64,000 nt of DNA from Falsiphaeobacter marinintestinus (GCF_007923355.1 NZ_VOGO01000014.1:1-64000), one strand, 5' to 3'. Shown: positions 52,760 through 61,670, counted from the stretch's first letter. Numbers and translations are program-made. The notes: generated by a model from the letters alone, not told the origin.

Positions 52760-53179
52760 ATGAAACCTGACACCACAAAAAACGCCTCGGATTGGCTGGC
52801 CCGCGCCGGTTTGCGCCCGACTCGCCAGCGTGTGTCGCTTGCTGAACTGCTGGTCGGGGACGGTAAGCATCGGCACGTCACAGCTGAAAGTCTGTTTGAC
52901 GCAGCCAAGGATCGGGGCGCTGCGGTGTCGCTGGCCACTGTGTACAACACATTACGCGCGTTCTGTGATGCCGGGGTGCTGCAAGAGATCACTGTTGACG
53001 GCACCAAAAGCTATTTCGATACGAATACGCATGACCACCCGCATTTCTATTGGGAAGGTGCCGGTCGTGTCAGCGATGCGCCCTCCGAAGAACTGGTGAT
53101 CAACCGCTTGCCCGAGGCCCCCGAAGGCATGGAGATCGCGTCGGTCGACGTTGTGATCCGTCTACGCCCCAAGGCTTGA
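52760..53179 (+). CDS. irr: Fur-family iron response regulator, Irr-like
   Basis: This 139-residue Fur-family protein has the winged helix at about 10-80 (LARAGLRPTRQRVSLAELL, and SLATVYNTLRAFCDAGVLQEI). The dimerisation/metal domain begins DTNTHDHPHFYWE, where the His-rich motif corresponds to the haem and iron-status site of Irr. The C-terminal metal cysteines of Fur and Zur are missing, as usual in Irr. Irr controls haem synthesis and iron uptake in alphaproteobacteria. Divergent placement from fabA is common in Rhodobacterales. It lacks an N-terminal haem-regulatory GCPWHD motif. Confidence 0.85.
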   Translation: MKPDTTKNASDWLARAGLRPTRQRVSLAELLVGDGKHRHVTAESLFDAAKDRGAAVSLATVYNTLRAFCDAGVLQEITVDGTKSYFDTNTHDHPHFYWEGAGRVSDAPSEELVINRLPEAPEGMEIASVDVVIRLRPKA

Positions 53180-53236
53180 CCTTGCGCACGCAAGTCTGAT
53201 TGTGTCCGCCCGGTAGACCGGCGCGGGAGCATGACG

Positions 53237-54028
53237 ATGACCAATCCACTGATTTCATCCAGCGACATCGAAACCTATCAGCGTGATGGCGTTGTGCTGG
53301 TGCGTGGACTGTTCGCGCACCATGTCGAGGCCTTGCGCCGTGGCATCGAACGCAACATGGCCGATCCCGGGCCTTATGCCTCGGAAAACCAGAAAAGCGG
53401 GGAAACCGGGCGTTTCTTTGACGATTATTGCAACTGGACCCGGATTCCAGAGTTTCAGGAGGTCGTGCATGATCCGGACGTGGCCGACGTTGCGGGCGAT
53501 CTGATGCGCTCGGACCGGGTTCAGATGTTCCACGACCATGTGCTGGTCAAGGAACCCGGAACCTCGATGGCGACGCCCTGGCATCAGGACGGGCCGTATT
53601 ACTTTGTCGAGGGGCAGCAAAACGTCAGCTTCTGGTCGCCTCTGGACCCGGTACGCGAGGCAACGTTGCGCTGTGTGGCGGGGTCTCACCGTTGGGAAAA
53701 AGAAGTGCTGCCGACCCGCTGGGTCAGCGAAGAGGGGTTCTTTCCGGATGAAGGCCAATACATGGCGATCCCCGATCCGGACAAAGAAGGTCTGCGCGTT
53801 GTCGAGTTCGACATGGAACCCGGCGATGCCTTGGCGTTCAATTTTCGCACACTGCACGGCGCGCGCGGTAACACGTCAGACGCCCGCCGCCGCGCGTTTT
53901 CGCTGCGGTTGATCGGGGATGACGCGCGCTATGTTGAACGGCCGGGGCGCACGTCGCCGCCGTTTCCTGACCATGACATGGCGGCCGGGCAAATGCTGCG
54001 CGAAGACTGGTTTCCAGTCTTGCGGTAA
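53237..54028 (+). CDS. Phytanoyl-CoA dioxygenase (PhyH) family protein
   Basis: This 263-residue Fe(II)/2-oxoglutarate dioxygenase has the first two iron ligands in ATPWHQDGPYYF (His-x-Asp) and the distal His in FRTLHGARGNTS. A co-substrate Arg is likely in RRRAFSLRL. Such enzymes hydroxylate small molecules or lipids. The substrate is unknown. Two ATGs lie six bases apart; ATG 53237 has GGGAG at a proper 7-base distance, whereas ATG 53231 is only one base away. It follows the irr-like gene by about 57 bases. Confidence 0.87.
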   Translation: MTNPLISSSDIETYQRDGVVLVRGLFAHHVEALRRGIERNMADPGPYASENQKSGETGRFFDDYCNWTRIPEFQEVVHDPDVADVAGDLMRSDRVQMFHDHVLVKEPGTSMATPWHQDGPYYFVEGQQNVSFWSPLDPVREATLRCVAGSHRWEKEVLPTRWVSEEGFFPDEGQYMAIPDPDKEGLRVVEFDMEPGDALAFNFRTLHGARGNTSDARRRAFSLRLIGDDARYVERPGRTSPPFPDHDMAAGQMLREDWFPVLR

Positions 54029-54048
54029 TGAAGGCCTTTAACTGAGGC

Positions 54049-54918
54049 TTAAAACCACTGCCCCGGTTCCATCAATCCCAGATCCAGCAACTGGCGTGAA
54101 TGCCACTCGAACGGGGTCGAGTTGTGCCAGCGGAACGTGTGGATATCAAACGTTGATCCCGGATTGCGCTTTAGCGCCTTGGCGGTGCGGAACGAACAGA
54201 TCGCCGCCGTCAGGTTGTGGTGCCAGGGGCAGGCATAGGTGTTGTATTCTTCGTCGTTGAACGTGTGATCGGCCCGTATTTTCAGCCCCGGCGCGGATTT
54301 GAACAGCGCAATACGGTCGATCTTGCGACTGGTGCTGGGGATATGTTCTTCATACCGCCAACGCAAACCGCCGAAGAAATTCAGCTGACGCTCTTTCGGG
54401 TGATTGTTGTTTTCCGGGTCGTTGCGGGCCAGAGCGTAATATCCGGACCGGTCCAGATGCGCACTGTCCAGCGACACGGCGTCGGGGCATTTGTCCAGAT
54501 CATCGGCGTACAGGTCGATCACGTAAGTCAGCATCGCGCTGCGCCGTTCTTCTGTATGAAAGGCCAGCATTTCGCCCACCGTGCGGCTTTCGCAGAAGGG
54601 ATAGAACAGGTATTCGGCGTTGTAGCAGTAATAAAACCAGATCCCCGGTGCGGCTTCGATCACCTGATTGATGGCATCGACGACGGCACCTTCGGGGCCG
54701 CAGTTGAACGGCACCCGGTGCACTTGTGCGGCGACGTCTTGGGGCAGGGCAAAGGCATCTGGCATCAGCGCCACGACGACCGGAAAACCGCAAGTCATGT
54801 AATGGCGCAGCGTTGTCGACACTTCGGTGTCGTCCTCGACAAAAACCAGCGCGACCGGCCCTTTGGCCAGCGCGTCGCTACCATGTTTCAGGAAATCGTT
54901 CAGTGAAGAATAGTCCAT
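54049..54918 (-). CDS. Conserved protein of unknown function
   Basis: This 289-residue soluble protein has no signal or membrane helix and matches no domain I can name with confidence. It is rich in aromatic residues and has tryptophan/histidine clusters near the end (YACPWHHNLTAAICSFRTAKALKR, FRWHNSTPFEWHSRQL). The N-terminal third (KGPVALVFVEDDTEVSTTLRHYMTCGFPVVVALMP) has the alternating pattern of a Rossmann-like or glycosyltransferase-A fold, so a glycosyltransferase-related role is possible but unproven. ATG 54918 is preferred to the start at 54996. It converges with the dioxygenase gene. Confidence 0.7.
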   Translation of the reverse strand: MDYSSLNDFLKHGSDALAKGPVALVFVEDDTEVSTTLRHYMTCGFPVVVALMPDAFALPQDVAAQVHRVPFNCGPEGAVVDAINQVIEAAPGIWFYYCYNAEYLFYPFCESRTVGEMLAFHTEERRSAMLTYVIDLYADDLDKCPDAVSLDSAHLDRSGYYALARNDPENNNHPKERQLNFFGGLRWRYEEHIPSTSRKIDRIALFKSAPGLKIRADHTFNDEEYNTYACPWHHNLTAAICSFRTAKALKRNPGSTFDIHTFRWHNSTPFEWHSRQLLDLGLMEPGQWF

Positions 54919-55041
54919 GGCTTGCCTGCTGCACCGTGTTTCTGGCGTTTTGCCCCAAAGTCGGTTAATTGCGCGTGCATTGCAAGGCGTCGCCAAACAC
55001 TCTAAAGCACGCTGCCGATCCCCAACCCGAAGGTTGATCCG

Positions 55042-56367
55042 ATGACTGCGCCCAAAAAGCTATTTATCAAGACCTATGGCTGCCAGATGAACGTCTATGA
55101 CAGTGAACGCATGGCCGAGGCGCTGGGCGGGCAGGGGTATGTTGAAACCAAAACCGCAGATGATGCGGACATGATCCTGTTGAACACCTGCCATATCCGC
55201 GAAAAAGCGGCCGAAAAGGTCTATTCAGAACTTGGCCGGTTCAAGGGGCTGAAGGCCGAAAAACCGGATCTGAAGATCGGTGTTGCCGGCTGCGTTGCAC
55301 AGGCCGAGGGCGAAGAAATCATGCGCCGCCAGCCTTTGGTCGATCTGGTCGTCGGCCCGCAAAGCTATCATCGCCTGCCCGAGCTTGAGGCCAAAACGCG
55401 CACTGGTGAAAAGGCGCTGGATACCGATTTTCCGGAAGAAGACAAATTCGAAAAGTTGAAGAGCCGCCCCAAGGCGAAACGCGGACCGACCGCGTTTCTG
55501 ACCGTGCAGGAAGGCTGTGACAAGTTCTGCGCCTTCTGCGTCGTGCCCTATACGCGCGGGGCCGAGGTCAGCCGGCCCGTTGACCGGATTCTGACCGAGG
55601 CGCGCGATCTGGTTGAACGCGGTGTGCGGGAAATCACGCTGCTGGGTCAGAACGTCAACGCCTATCACGGGGCCGGAGCGGATGGCAGCGACTGGTCGCT
55701 GGCGCAACTGATTTGGGCCCTGGACAAGGTCGACGGGTTGGAACGGATCCGCTTCACCACCTCGCACCCCAACGACATGACCGATGATCTGATCGAAGCG
55801 CACGGCGCATGCGCCAAACTGATGCCGTATCTGCATCTGCCGGTGCAGTCCGGGTCGGACAAGATTCTGAAACGCATGAACCGGTCGCACACGGCCGAAA
55901 GCTATCTGCGCGTGATCGAACGTATTCGCGCGGCCCGGCCTGACATCCTGTTGTCGGGCGATTTCATTGTCGGATTCCCCGAAGAGACAGAAGCCGATTT
56001 CCAAGCCACTTTGGATTTGGTCGAAGAGGTTAACTATGGCTATGCCTATTCGTTCAAGTATTCGACCCGCCCCGGCACCCCGGCGGCGGAACGGGCGCAG
56101 GTCGATGAGGCCGAATCGTCCGAGCGATTGCAGCGTCTGCAAGCCCTGATTACGCGCCAGCAGCGTGCCATTCAGGATGCTATGGTCGGACGGGACGTCA
56201 GCGTGTTGTTCGAAAAGCCGGGGCGCATCGATGGCCAAATGGTCGGCAAGTCCGATTATCTGCACTCGGTGCATGTCCGGGATGCGGGCAAGGAGATTGG
56301 CGAAATCGCCCGGGTCCGCATTGTCGAGTCGGTCACGAATTCACTGGCCGGTGTAATTCTCAAGTGA
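55042..56367 (+). CDS. miaB: tRNA (N6-isopentenyl adenosine(37)-C2)-methylthiotransferase
   Basis: This 441-residue radical-SAM methylthiotransferase has the UPF0004 N-terminal domain with three cluster cysteines ([35 protein letters not shown]), radical-SAM motif [16 protein letters not shown], and a C-terminal TRAM domain ([22 protein letters not shown]). It converts i6A37 to ms2i6A37 in tRNAs reading UNN codons. ATG 55042 is preceded by GAAGG. Confidence 0.95.
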   Translation: MTAPKKLFIKTYGCQMNVYDSERMAEALGGQGYVETKTADDADMILLNTCHIREKAAEKVYSELGRFKGLKAEKPDLKIGVAGCVAQAEGEEIMRRQPLVDLVVGPQSYHRLPELEAKTRTGEKALDTDFPEEDKFEKLKSRPKAKRGPTAFLTVQEGCDKFCAFCVVPYTRGAEVSRPVDRILTEARDLVERGVREITLLGQNVNAYHGAGADGSDWSLAQLIWALDKVDGLERIRFTTSHPNDMTDDLIEAHGACAKLMPYLHLPVQSGSDKILKRMNRSHTAESYLRVIERIRAARPDILLSGDFIVGFPEETEADFQATLDLVEEVNYGYAYSFKYSTRPGTPAAERAQVDEAESSERLQRLQALITRQQRAIQDAMVGRDVSVLFEKPGRIDGQMVGKSDYLHSVHVRDAGKEIGEIARVRIVESVTNSLAGVILK

Positions 56368-56604
56368 GTCTCCACAACTGCGCCGTTCTACCAATGAGTG
56401 TGCGCAGGTGGTCCGGTCATTTCCAAAGTTGCGACAATCTGACATTTTTTTAGTGAGTGTCGCAAACTGTGGCACAATATATGGTGGTTTTTTCTTCCCT
56501 AAACGCTGACATTTTAATAGTTTACTCTCATTATGAAGTGGGGGGCTCCCACCTGTTCCCGGTGGGCTGCTACTTTCGGGGGAACTGGGTAAAGGATAAC
56601 GACG
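56368..56604. other. AT-rich gap with two inverted repeats between miaB and the OmpA-like gene
   Basis: TTGCGACA (56429-56436) and TGTCGCAA (56458-56465) form perfect 8-base arms around a T-rich loop, perhaps the end of the miaB transcript. CCCACC (56548-56553) and GGTGGG (56561-56566) form a second hairpin in the probable leader of the OmpA-like gene. The stretch from 56436 to 56540 is clearly more AT-rich than its surroundings and should hold the promoter. No gene is seen. Confidence 0.4.
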
Positions 56605-57177
56605 GTGATCGATTTCAAGATAAGACGCATGGCTGCTGTGCTGATGGCCGTTGCGGCATTGGTTTGGATGGCCGCAGAGCCTGCCTCGGCGCAGTCCAGT
56701 GGACAGAAGACAGTTATTGGAGAACGTTATGTTCCAACCATCTGGGTCGATCCGGACGGGTGCGAACATTGGGTTATGGATGATGGCGCCGAAGGCTACA
56801 TGACGCCTCATGTACGCCGCGATGGCACCCCGGTCTGCCGCCGGGGGAGCTTGTGCGGTACGATGCCGACGGATCAGTTCTTTGCAACGGATCGGTATTC
56901 GATCAGTTCGGCTGGCAAAGAACGCCTGATGCAGTTTTTTCGCGAAACCAACGCACGTGGCTATATCATCACCGGGCATACCGACAGCCGGGCTTCGGAC
57001 GCGTACAATCTGCGCCTGTCCGAAAATCGCGCGAATTCGGTGGCCAAGGTTGGCCGCTCCACTGGGGCAACAATCGTCGAGATTCGCGGCTATGGTGAAC
57101 GGAACCCACGGGTGCCCAACACCAGTGCAGCCAACATGGCGCAGAATCGCCGTGTCGAAATCATCTGCGTGAACTGA
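56605..57177 (+). CDS. OmpA-family peptidoglycan-associating protein
   Basis: This 190-residue protein has a signal peptide (about 1-30, ending EPASAQ), a short domain around WVDPDGCEHWVMDDGAEGYM...TPVC (about residues 49-82), and a C-terminal OmpA domain. That domain has the binding-loop motif ITGHTDSRASDAYNLRLSENRANSV and GYGERNPRVPN...NRRVEI. It should sit in the periplasm or outer membrane and bind peptidoglycan. The start is GTG 56605 with AAGGA 8 bases upstream. The central two-cysteine motif recurs in the lipoprotein encoded 11 bases downstream. Confidence 0.88.
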   Translation: MIDFKIRRMAAVLMAVAALVWMAAEPASAQSSGQKTVIGERYVPTIWVDPDGCEHWVMDDGAEGYMTPHVRRDGTPVCRRGSLCGTMPTDQFFATDRYSISSAGKERLMQFFRETNARGYIITGHTDSRASDAYNLRLSENRANSVAKVGRSTGATIVEIRGYGERNPRVPNTSAANMAQNRRVEIICVN

Positions 57178-57188
57178 GGAGACAGGAC

Positions 57189-57482
57189 ATGAAAATCGTC
57201 AAAGGTATTGTTCTCCTTGTCGCGATTGGCGGGCTTGCCGCTTGCGAGAAGTATGACAAGACTGTCGATCGTGGCATCGACAGCAAAGATCTGAGCACGC
57301 TCAAGGCGGGCATCTGGGTGGATCCGACGGGGTGTGACCACTGGATCATCGATGATGGTCTGGAAGGGTATCTGTCGCAGCGTCTGGATTCCAAAGGTAA
57401 GCCAGTGTGTTCGGGCGCTGCCCCTCCTGGCGTGGCCACCGGCCCGTTCAAGGAAGGATCGGGTATCGTCGACGCGATCTGA
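57189..57482 (+). CDS. Small lipoprotein with a two-cysteine WVDPxGCxHW motif
   Basis: This 97-residue lipoprotein has a signal ending in lipobox GLAAC (Cys at about 20). Its central part, GIWVDPTGCDHWIIDDGLEG...KPVC, is nearly the same as the motif in the OmpA-like protein upstream. The two cysteines are about 25 residues apart and could form a disulfide. No known family is recognised. GAGGAGACAGG precedes the ATG. It is in an operon with the OmpA-like gene and is followed by a strong terminator. Confidence 0.8.
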   Translation: MKIVKGIVLLVAIGGLAACEKYDKTVDRGIDSKDLSTLKAGIWVDPTGCDHWIIDDGLEGYLSQRLDSKGKPVCSGAAPPGVATGPFKEGSGIVDAI

Positions 57483-57502
57483 TTACAATCGGACCAAGAA
57501 TT

Positions 57503-57531
57503 GGCCGTCCCTGCCGGGGGCGGCCTTTTTT
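57503..57531 (+). terminator. Rho-independent terminator after the lipoprotein gene
   Basis: GGCCGTCCC (57503-57511) pairs with GGGGGCGGCC (57515-57524), allowing one mismatch, and is followed by TTTTTTTG. It ends the OmpA-lipoprotein transcript, and the phoH reading frame starts about 95 bases later. Confidence 0.8.
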
Positions 57532-57623
57532 GTTTCAGTTTGGTGAAAAACCGTGTCACAGAGCTTGCGCGCAAAGCCCGAACTTGGCACGCTAAGGTCA
57601 CAACGTCAGACGAGGAGAGTGGA

Positions 57624-58631
57624 TTGGCCATTGGCGCCCTGACCCCACCGCAAGTTGAAGCCGCACCCCACGAGGTGCTTATCGAATTTCCTGACAATCG
57701 GCTGTTGATCGACCTGTGTGGCGAATATGATCGCAACCTGGCCGTCATCGAACAGAAACTCTCAGTCCAGATCGTCCGCCGAGGCAATCAGTTGTCCATC
57801 ATGGGCGAAGAGGCCGTTCAAAAGCGGGCGTCGGAGGTGTTGCAGGCGCTGTATACGCGGCTGGAAACCGGAAAACCTGTCGAACTGCCCGATATCGATC
57901 GTGAGCTGCGGATGGGGCCAAGCGCGGATCCCTCTTCGGAAACGGGCGACCAGCTTGAGATGTTCAAAGGTGGCCCGGTTGAGATCAAGACCCGTAAGAA
58001 GCTGGTCGAACCGCGCACCGATGCTCAAAAAGCCTATGTTCAGTCGCTGTTCAAAAGTGAACTCGCCTTTGGTATCGGTCCGGCGGGCACCGGCAAGACG
58101 TATCTTGCAGTCGCCGTGGGCGTTTCGATGTTTCTTGGCGGGCATGTTGACAAGATCATTCTGTCGCGTCCGGCCGTCGAAGCGGGCGAAAAACTGGGCT
58201 ATCTGCCCGGCGACATGAAGGACAAGGTCGATCCGTACATGCAGCCGTTGTATGACGCGCTGAACGACTTCCTGCCGGGTAAACAGCTGGCCAAGCTGAT
58301 CGAAGAAAAGAACATCGAAATTGCACCGCTGGCCTTTATGCGCGGACGCACGCTGGCCAACGCCTTTGTGGTTCTGGACGAAGCGCAGAACGCGACAACG
58401 ATGCAGATGAAGATGTTTCTGACGCGACTGGGCGAAGGGTCGCGCATGGTGATCACGGGGGATCGGACGCAGATCGATCTGCCGCGTGGCGTGCCGTCGG
58501 GGTTGGCCGATGCGGAACGTTTGCTGACAAAGGTCAAAGGCGTCAGCTTTAACTACTTCACGGCCAAGGACGTGGTGCGCCATCCGCTGGTGGCGGCCAT
58601 CATCGAAGCTTATGATGCAGATGGCGCATGA
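57624..58631 (+). CDS. phoH: PhoH-family ATPase
   Basis: This protein of about 335 residues has an N-terminal KH-like segment (DRNLAVIEQKLSVQIVRRGNQLSIMG) and a PhoH ATPase domain with Walker A GIGPAGTGKTYLAVA, RPAVEAGEKLGYLPGD, Walker B AFVVLDEAQNATTMQMKMFLTR and ITGDRTQIDLP. The PhoH-YbeY-CorC neighbourhood is widely conserved and points to RNA or ribosome maintenance. The start is uncertain: TTG 57624 has AGGAG six bases upstream and is preferred over GTG 57543. Confidence 0.9.
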   Translation: MAIGALTPPQVEAAPHEVLIEFPDNRLLIDLCGEYDRNLAVIEQKLSVQIVRRGNQLSIMGEEAVQKRASEVLQALYTRLETGKPVELPDIDRELRMGPSADPSSETGDQLEMFKGGPVEIKTRKKLVEPRTDAQKAYVQSLFKSELAFGIGPAGTGKTYLAVAVGVSMFLGGHVDKIILSRPAVEAGEKLGYLPGDMKDKVDPYMQPLYDALNDFLPGKQLAKLIEEKNIEIAPLAFMRGRTLANAFVVLDEAQNATTMQMKMFLTRLGEGSRMVITGDRTQIDLPRGVPSGLADAERLLTKVKGVSFNYFTAKDVVRHPLVAAIIEAYDADGA

Positions 58632-58652
58632 AGTCGGGCTCGTGTCCCGGTG

Positions 58653-59159
58653 ATGGACATATCGATTGAAGACGAACGGTGGGTCGATGTTGATTTTGAG
58701 GCTCTGTCGTCCAAGGCAATCACCGGCGCGCTGCTGCATCAGGGTATTGATGCGGATGAGTGCGACCTAAGTGTGTTGGCCTGCGATGACGCGCGCATCG
58801 CGGATCTGAACGCCGAATTTCGTGGCAAGCCGACCCCGACCAATGTGCTGAGCTGGCCCGCCGAGGATCTGGCGGCAGACTCCCCCGGTGCGGTTCCGGC
58901 AAAACCGGAACCCGATTTCACCGGTGAAATCGTGCTGGGCGACATCGCGATTGCCTGGGAAACCTGCGTGCGAGAAGCCAAAGAACAGGGCAAATCCATG
59001 CACGATCATGTGACGCATCTGATCGTACATGGGCTGCTGCATCTTCTGGGGTATGATCATATCCGTGACGCGGATGCCACTTCGATGGAACGACTTGAGG
59101 TCGAGATACTTGGCAAACTGGGTATCGATGACCCATATAACGTTGAACACGCGCCGTAA
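58653..59159 (+). CDS. ybeY: Endoribonuclease YbeY (rRNA maturation factor)
   Basis: This 168-residue metalloprotein has the diagnostic zinc motif HLIVHGLLHLLGYDHIRD near the C-terminus and NAEFRGKPTPTNVLSWPAED in the middle. YbeY takes part in 16S rRNA 3' processing and 70S quality control. ATG 58653 directly follows GTG 58650. It is 21 bases after phoH. Confidence 0.94.
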   Translation: MDISIEDERWVDVDFEALSSKAITGALLHQGIDADECDLSVLACDDARIADLNAEFRGKPTPTNVLSWPAEDLAADSPGAVPAKPEPDFTGEIVLGDIAIAWETCVREAKEQGKSMHDHVTHLIVHGLLHLLGYDHIRDADATSMERLEVEILGKLGIDDPYNVEHAP

Positions 59160-59193
59160 CAGTTATTTCGGACAAGTAAAAACAAGTAGGAAA

Positions 59194-60084
59194 ATGGGCG
59201 ATTCAGAAGACAGTTCTAACGCAGCGCAACGCGCGCTGCTTCAGGACGATACATTAGAAACCGGTGAAAGACCGGGTTTGTTCAGCCGGATCATCGAGGC
59301 GTTCAGCCCCGAAGACGCGCCGGAAACCCCTCAGGAAAATGGCACCCCTGTCCCGGAAGCCTTGGCGCATGGGATGATCAACCTGCGCCGTATGCGGGTT
59401 GAAGATGTGGCCATTCCGTCAGCCGAGATCGTATCGGTCCCGAACACGGTTTCGCTGGATGAACTGGTGCAGGTGTTCCGCGAAAGCGGCATGACCCGGA
59501 TTCCGGTCTATGAGGGCACGCTTGATACACCGCTTGGGTTTGCGCACCTCAAGGACCTGTCGTTGCTCTATGGCTTTAACGGCGATCATCGCAAAGATTT
59601 CGATTTGAAAAAGATCATGCGGCCTTTGCTGTTCGTGCCACCTTCGATGCCGATTGGTGTTTTGCTGGCCAAGATGCAGACCGAGCGCCGCCACATGGCG
59701 CTGGTGATCGACGAATACGGCGGTGTCGATGGGTTGTTGACGATCGAGGATCTGATCGAACAGGTCGTGGGCGAAATCGAAGACGAGCATGACACCGACG
59801 AAGATCAGCTTTGGGTGATGGAAAAGCCGGGCGTCTATGTCGCTCAGGCCAAAGCTCCGCTGCCCGAATTTGAGGCCGAAGTTGGCCGATCCCTGACCAG
59901 CCACGAAGACGTCGACGAAGAAGAGATCGGCACATTGGGCGGGCTGGTGTTTATGCTGTCGGGCCGGGTTCCGACACGGGGCGAGGTTGTTCTGCACCCC
60001 GACGGGCCGGAATTTGAAGTTATGGACGCCGATCCACGTCGCATCAAGCGCTTGCGGGTCCGGTTGCCGGACAGCGAGGAATGA
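59194..60084 (+). CDS. corC: CorC/HlyC-type CBS-pair protein
   Basis: This 296-residue soluble protein has a CBS pair at about 65-190 (RMRVEDVAIPSAEIVSV, ALVIDEYGGVDGLLTIEDLIEQVVGEIEDEHD) and a C-terminal CorC_HlyC domain ending in FEVMDADPRRIKRLRVRLP. It lacks the DUF21 membrane domain. Related proteins affect magnesium/cobalt efflux. ATG 59194 has TAGGA four bases upstream, and the frame further upstream overlaps ybeY and is not used. It overlaps lnt by 4 bases. Confidence 0.9.
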   Translation: MGDSEDSSNAAQRALLQDDTLETGERPGLFSRIIEAFSPEDAPETPQENGTPVPEALAHGMINLRRMRVEDVAIPSAEIVSVPNTVSLDELVQVFRESGMTRIPVYEGTLDTPLGFAHLKDLSLLYGFNGDHRKDFDLKKIMRPLLFVPPSMPIGVLLAKMQTERRHMALVIDEYGGVDGLLTIEDLIEQVVGEIEDEHDTDEDQLWVMEKPGVYVAQAKAPLPEFEAEVGRSLTSHEDVDEEEIGTLGGLVFMLSGRVPTRGEVVLHPDGPEFEVMDADPRRIKRLRVRLPDSEE

Positions 60085-61583
60085 TCCAATCGCCGTGGTT
60101 GCGGGTGGCGTTCGCCGCTTTGGCCGGGGCTGTTGGTGCCTGTGGGTTGGCACCGCTTGAATTATGGCCGCTTTCCGGTCTTGCGCTTTTGGTCCTGTCG
60201 GCTCTGTTTGTCGCGGCGACCAATACCCGGCAGGCAGCGTGGATCGGGTGGGCATTCGGGACGGGATGGTTCGGTCACGGGCTGATCTGGATCATCGAAC
60301 CGTTCATGGTCGACCCCGAACGACATGCCTGGATGGCACCTTTTGCGCTGGTTTTTCTGGCCGGTGGATTGGCGCTGTTCTGGGCTTTTGCCTTTTGGGC
60401 GGCCAAAGCGCTGGGGCGGAACTGGATCTGGGAGGTCTTTCTTCTGATTGCGTTCTGGTCGCTGGCTGAATTCGCGCGGGCCTATGTCCTGACCGGATTT
60501 CCCTGGGCCGCGCTGGGACAGATCTGGGCTGGGGCGCCCACATTTCAGCTGTTGGCGCTGATCGGGCCGCAGGGTTTGGCGCTGGTGACATTGCTGGCAA
60601 CGCTGCCATTGGGCGCGGCGGTGGTGGCGCGGTCGCGCACGGGCATTCTGATGGGCTTGGTCCCTGCCATTCTTCTGAGTGTTGCAAGTGTGGCGGTTGC
60701 CCCACCCAAGACACCGGTGCTGACGACCGGGCAAGTGGTGCGGGTGATCCAGCCCAATGCCCCACAGCATCAGAAATGGGACCCGAACTTTATCCCGACC
60801 TTCTTCAATCGCCAGCTTGATTATACCTCGGCTGCACCGCCCGTGGATCTGATCATCTGGCCGGAAAGCGCGGTTCCGGTGCTTTTCGAAAACGCAGGGC
60901 CAACATTTGACCGCATCGCCAAGGCGGCGAATGGGGCTTCGGTTGTTCTCGGCATCCAAAGGTTCGATGGCGCGAAGGCCTATAACTCGCTCGCGTTTCT
61001 TGATGCGCAAGGGCAATTGGCGGCGCAATATGACAAGCATCATCTGGTCCCGTTTGGCGAATACATCCCGCTTGCCGGTCTTGCCGCCCGGTTCGGCCTG
61101 TTCGGGCTCGCCTCTACCGGGAACGTCGGATACAGCGCGGGGCCCGGGCCTCGGGTGCTGGATTTGGGCAAGCTCGGACTGGCACTCCCGCTGATCTGTT
61201 ACGAGGCGGTGTTTCCGCAGGATGTGAACGGTGCGTCTGAACGGCCCGACTATCTGTTGCAGATCACCAATGATGCGTGGTTTGGCACCCGTTCCGGACC
61301 ATATCAGCATCTGGTTCAGGCCCGAATGCGCGCGGTCGAACAGGGGCTGCCGATGCTGAGATCGGCAAACACCGGCATTTCGGCGGTCATTGATCCCTTG
61401 GGCCGGATCACAAAGTCGATCCCGTTGGGCACGGCCGGATATGCCGACGCGCCGTTGCCACAAGCTTTGCCAGCCACACTTTATGCGCGCACCGGCGACT
61501 GGCCTGTATTTCTATTGCTTTTGGTCGCCCTTGCGGCGGGCCTTGCCAGCCAATCCCGGATCACGCGCCAGAATAACCATTGA
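60081..61583 (+). CDS. lnt: Apolipoprotein N-acyltransferase
   Basis: This 500-residue inner-membrane enzyme has six to eight N-terminal helices and a C-terminal nitrilase domain. The Glu-Lys-Cys triad is visible as WPESAVPVLF or the nearby periplasmic Glu region, YDKHHLVPFGEYIP (Lys) and LPLICYEAVFP (Cys). It adds the third acyl chain to lipoproteins such as the one encoded at 57189-57482. ATGA overlap with corC. Confidence 0.93.
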   Translation: MIQSPWLRVAFAALAGAVGACGLAPLELWPLSGLALLVLSALFVAATNTRQAAWIGWAFGTGWFGHGLIWIIEPFMVDPERHAWMAPFALVFLAGGLALFWAFAFWAAKALGRNWIWEVFLLIAFWSLAEFARAYVLTGFPWAALGQIWAGAPTFQLLALIGPQGLALVTLLATLPLGAAVVARSRTGILMGLVPAILLSVASVAVAPPKTPVLTTGQVVRVIQPNAPQHQKWDPNFIPTFFNRQLDYTSAAPPVDLIIWPESAVPVLFENAGPTFDRIAKAANGASVVLGIQRFDGAKAYNSLAFLDAQGQLAAQYDKHHLVPFGEYIPLAGLAARFGLFGLASTGNVGYSAGPGPRVLDLGKLGLALPLICYEAVFPQDVNGASERPDYLLQITNDAWFGTRSGPYQHLVQARMRAVEQGLPMLRSANTGISAVIDPLGRITKSIPLGTAGYADAPLPQALPATLYARTGDWPVFLLLLVALAAGLASQSRITRQNNH

Positions 61584-61619
61584 CCCGCCGGGGCAGGGCA
61601 AGTATCCGAAATGTCAACC

Positions 61620-61664
61620 TGCCACAACGGCTTCCTGACGTGGCACGGCAATCACATTGGAGCA
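61620..61664 (+). ncRNA. SAM/SAH riboswitch in the metK leader
   Basis: TGCCAC (61620-61625) and GTGGCA (61640-61645) form the stem that encloses AACGGCTTCCTGAC. The downstream ATTGGAGCA (61656-61664) contains the GGAG ribosome site and is complementary to GGCTTCC in the loop, giving an H-type pseudoknot. This matches the compact SAM/SAH riboswitch known upstream of metK in Rhodobacterales, which hides the ribosome site when SAM or SAH is bound. The metK ATG is six bases beyond. Between P1 and the pseudoknot strand there is an unpaired linker of ten bases. Confidence 0.92.
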
Positions 61665-61670
61665 CTTTTC

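Noticed and set aside
56470-56490. TGGCACAATATATGG considered as a sigma-54 promoter
   Set aside because: The -12 TTGC element is missing at the required spacing.
57501-57623. N-terminal extension of the phoH frame
   Set aside because: It overlaps the terminator of the preceding operon; TTG 57624 has the better ribosome site.
60162-61463. 433-codon minus-strand frame opposite lnt
   Set aside because: It lies wholly inside lnt, which has its full set of catalytic residues.
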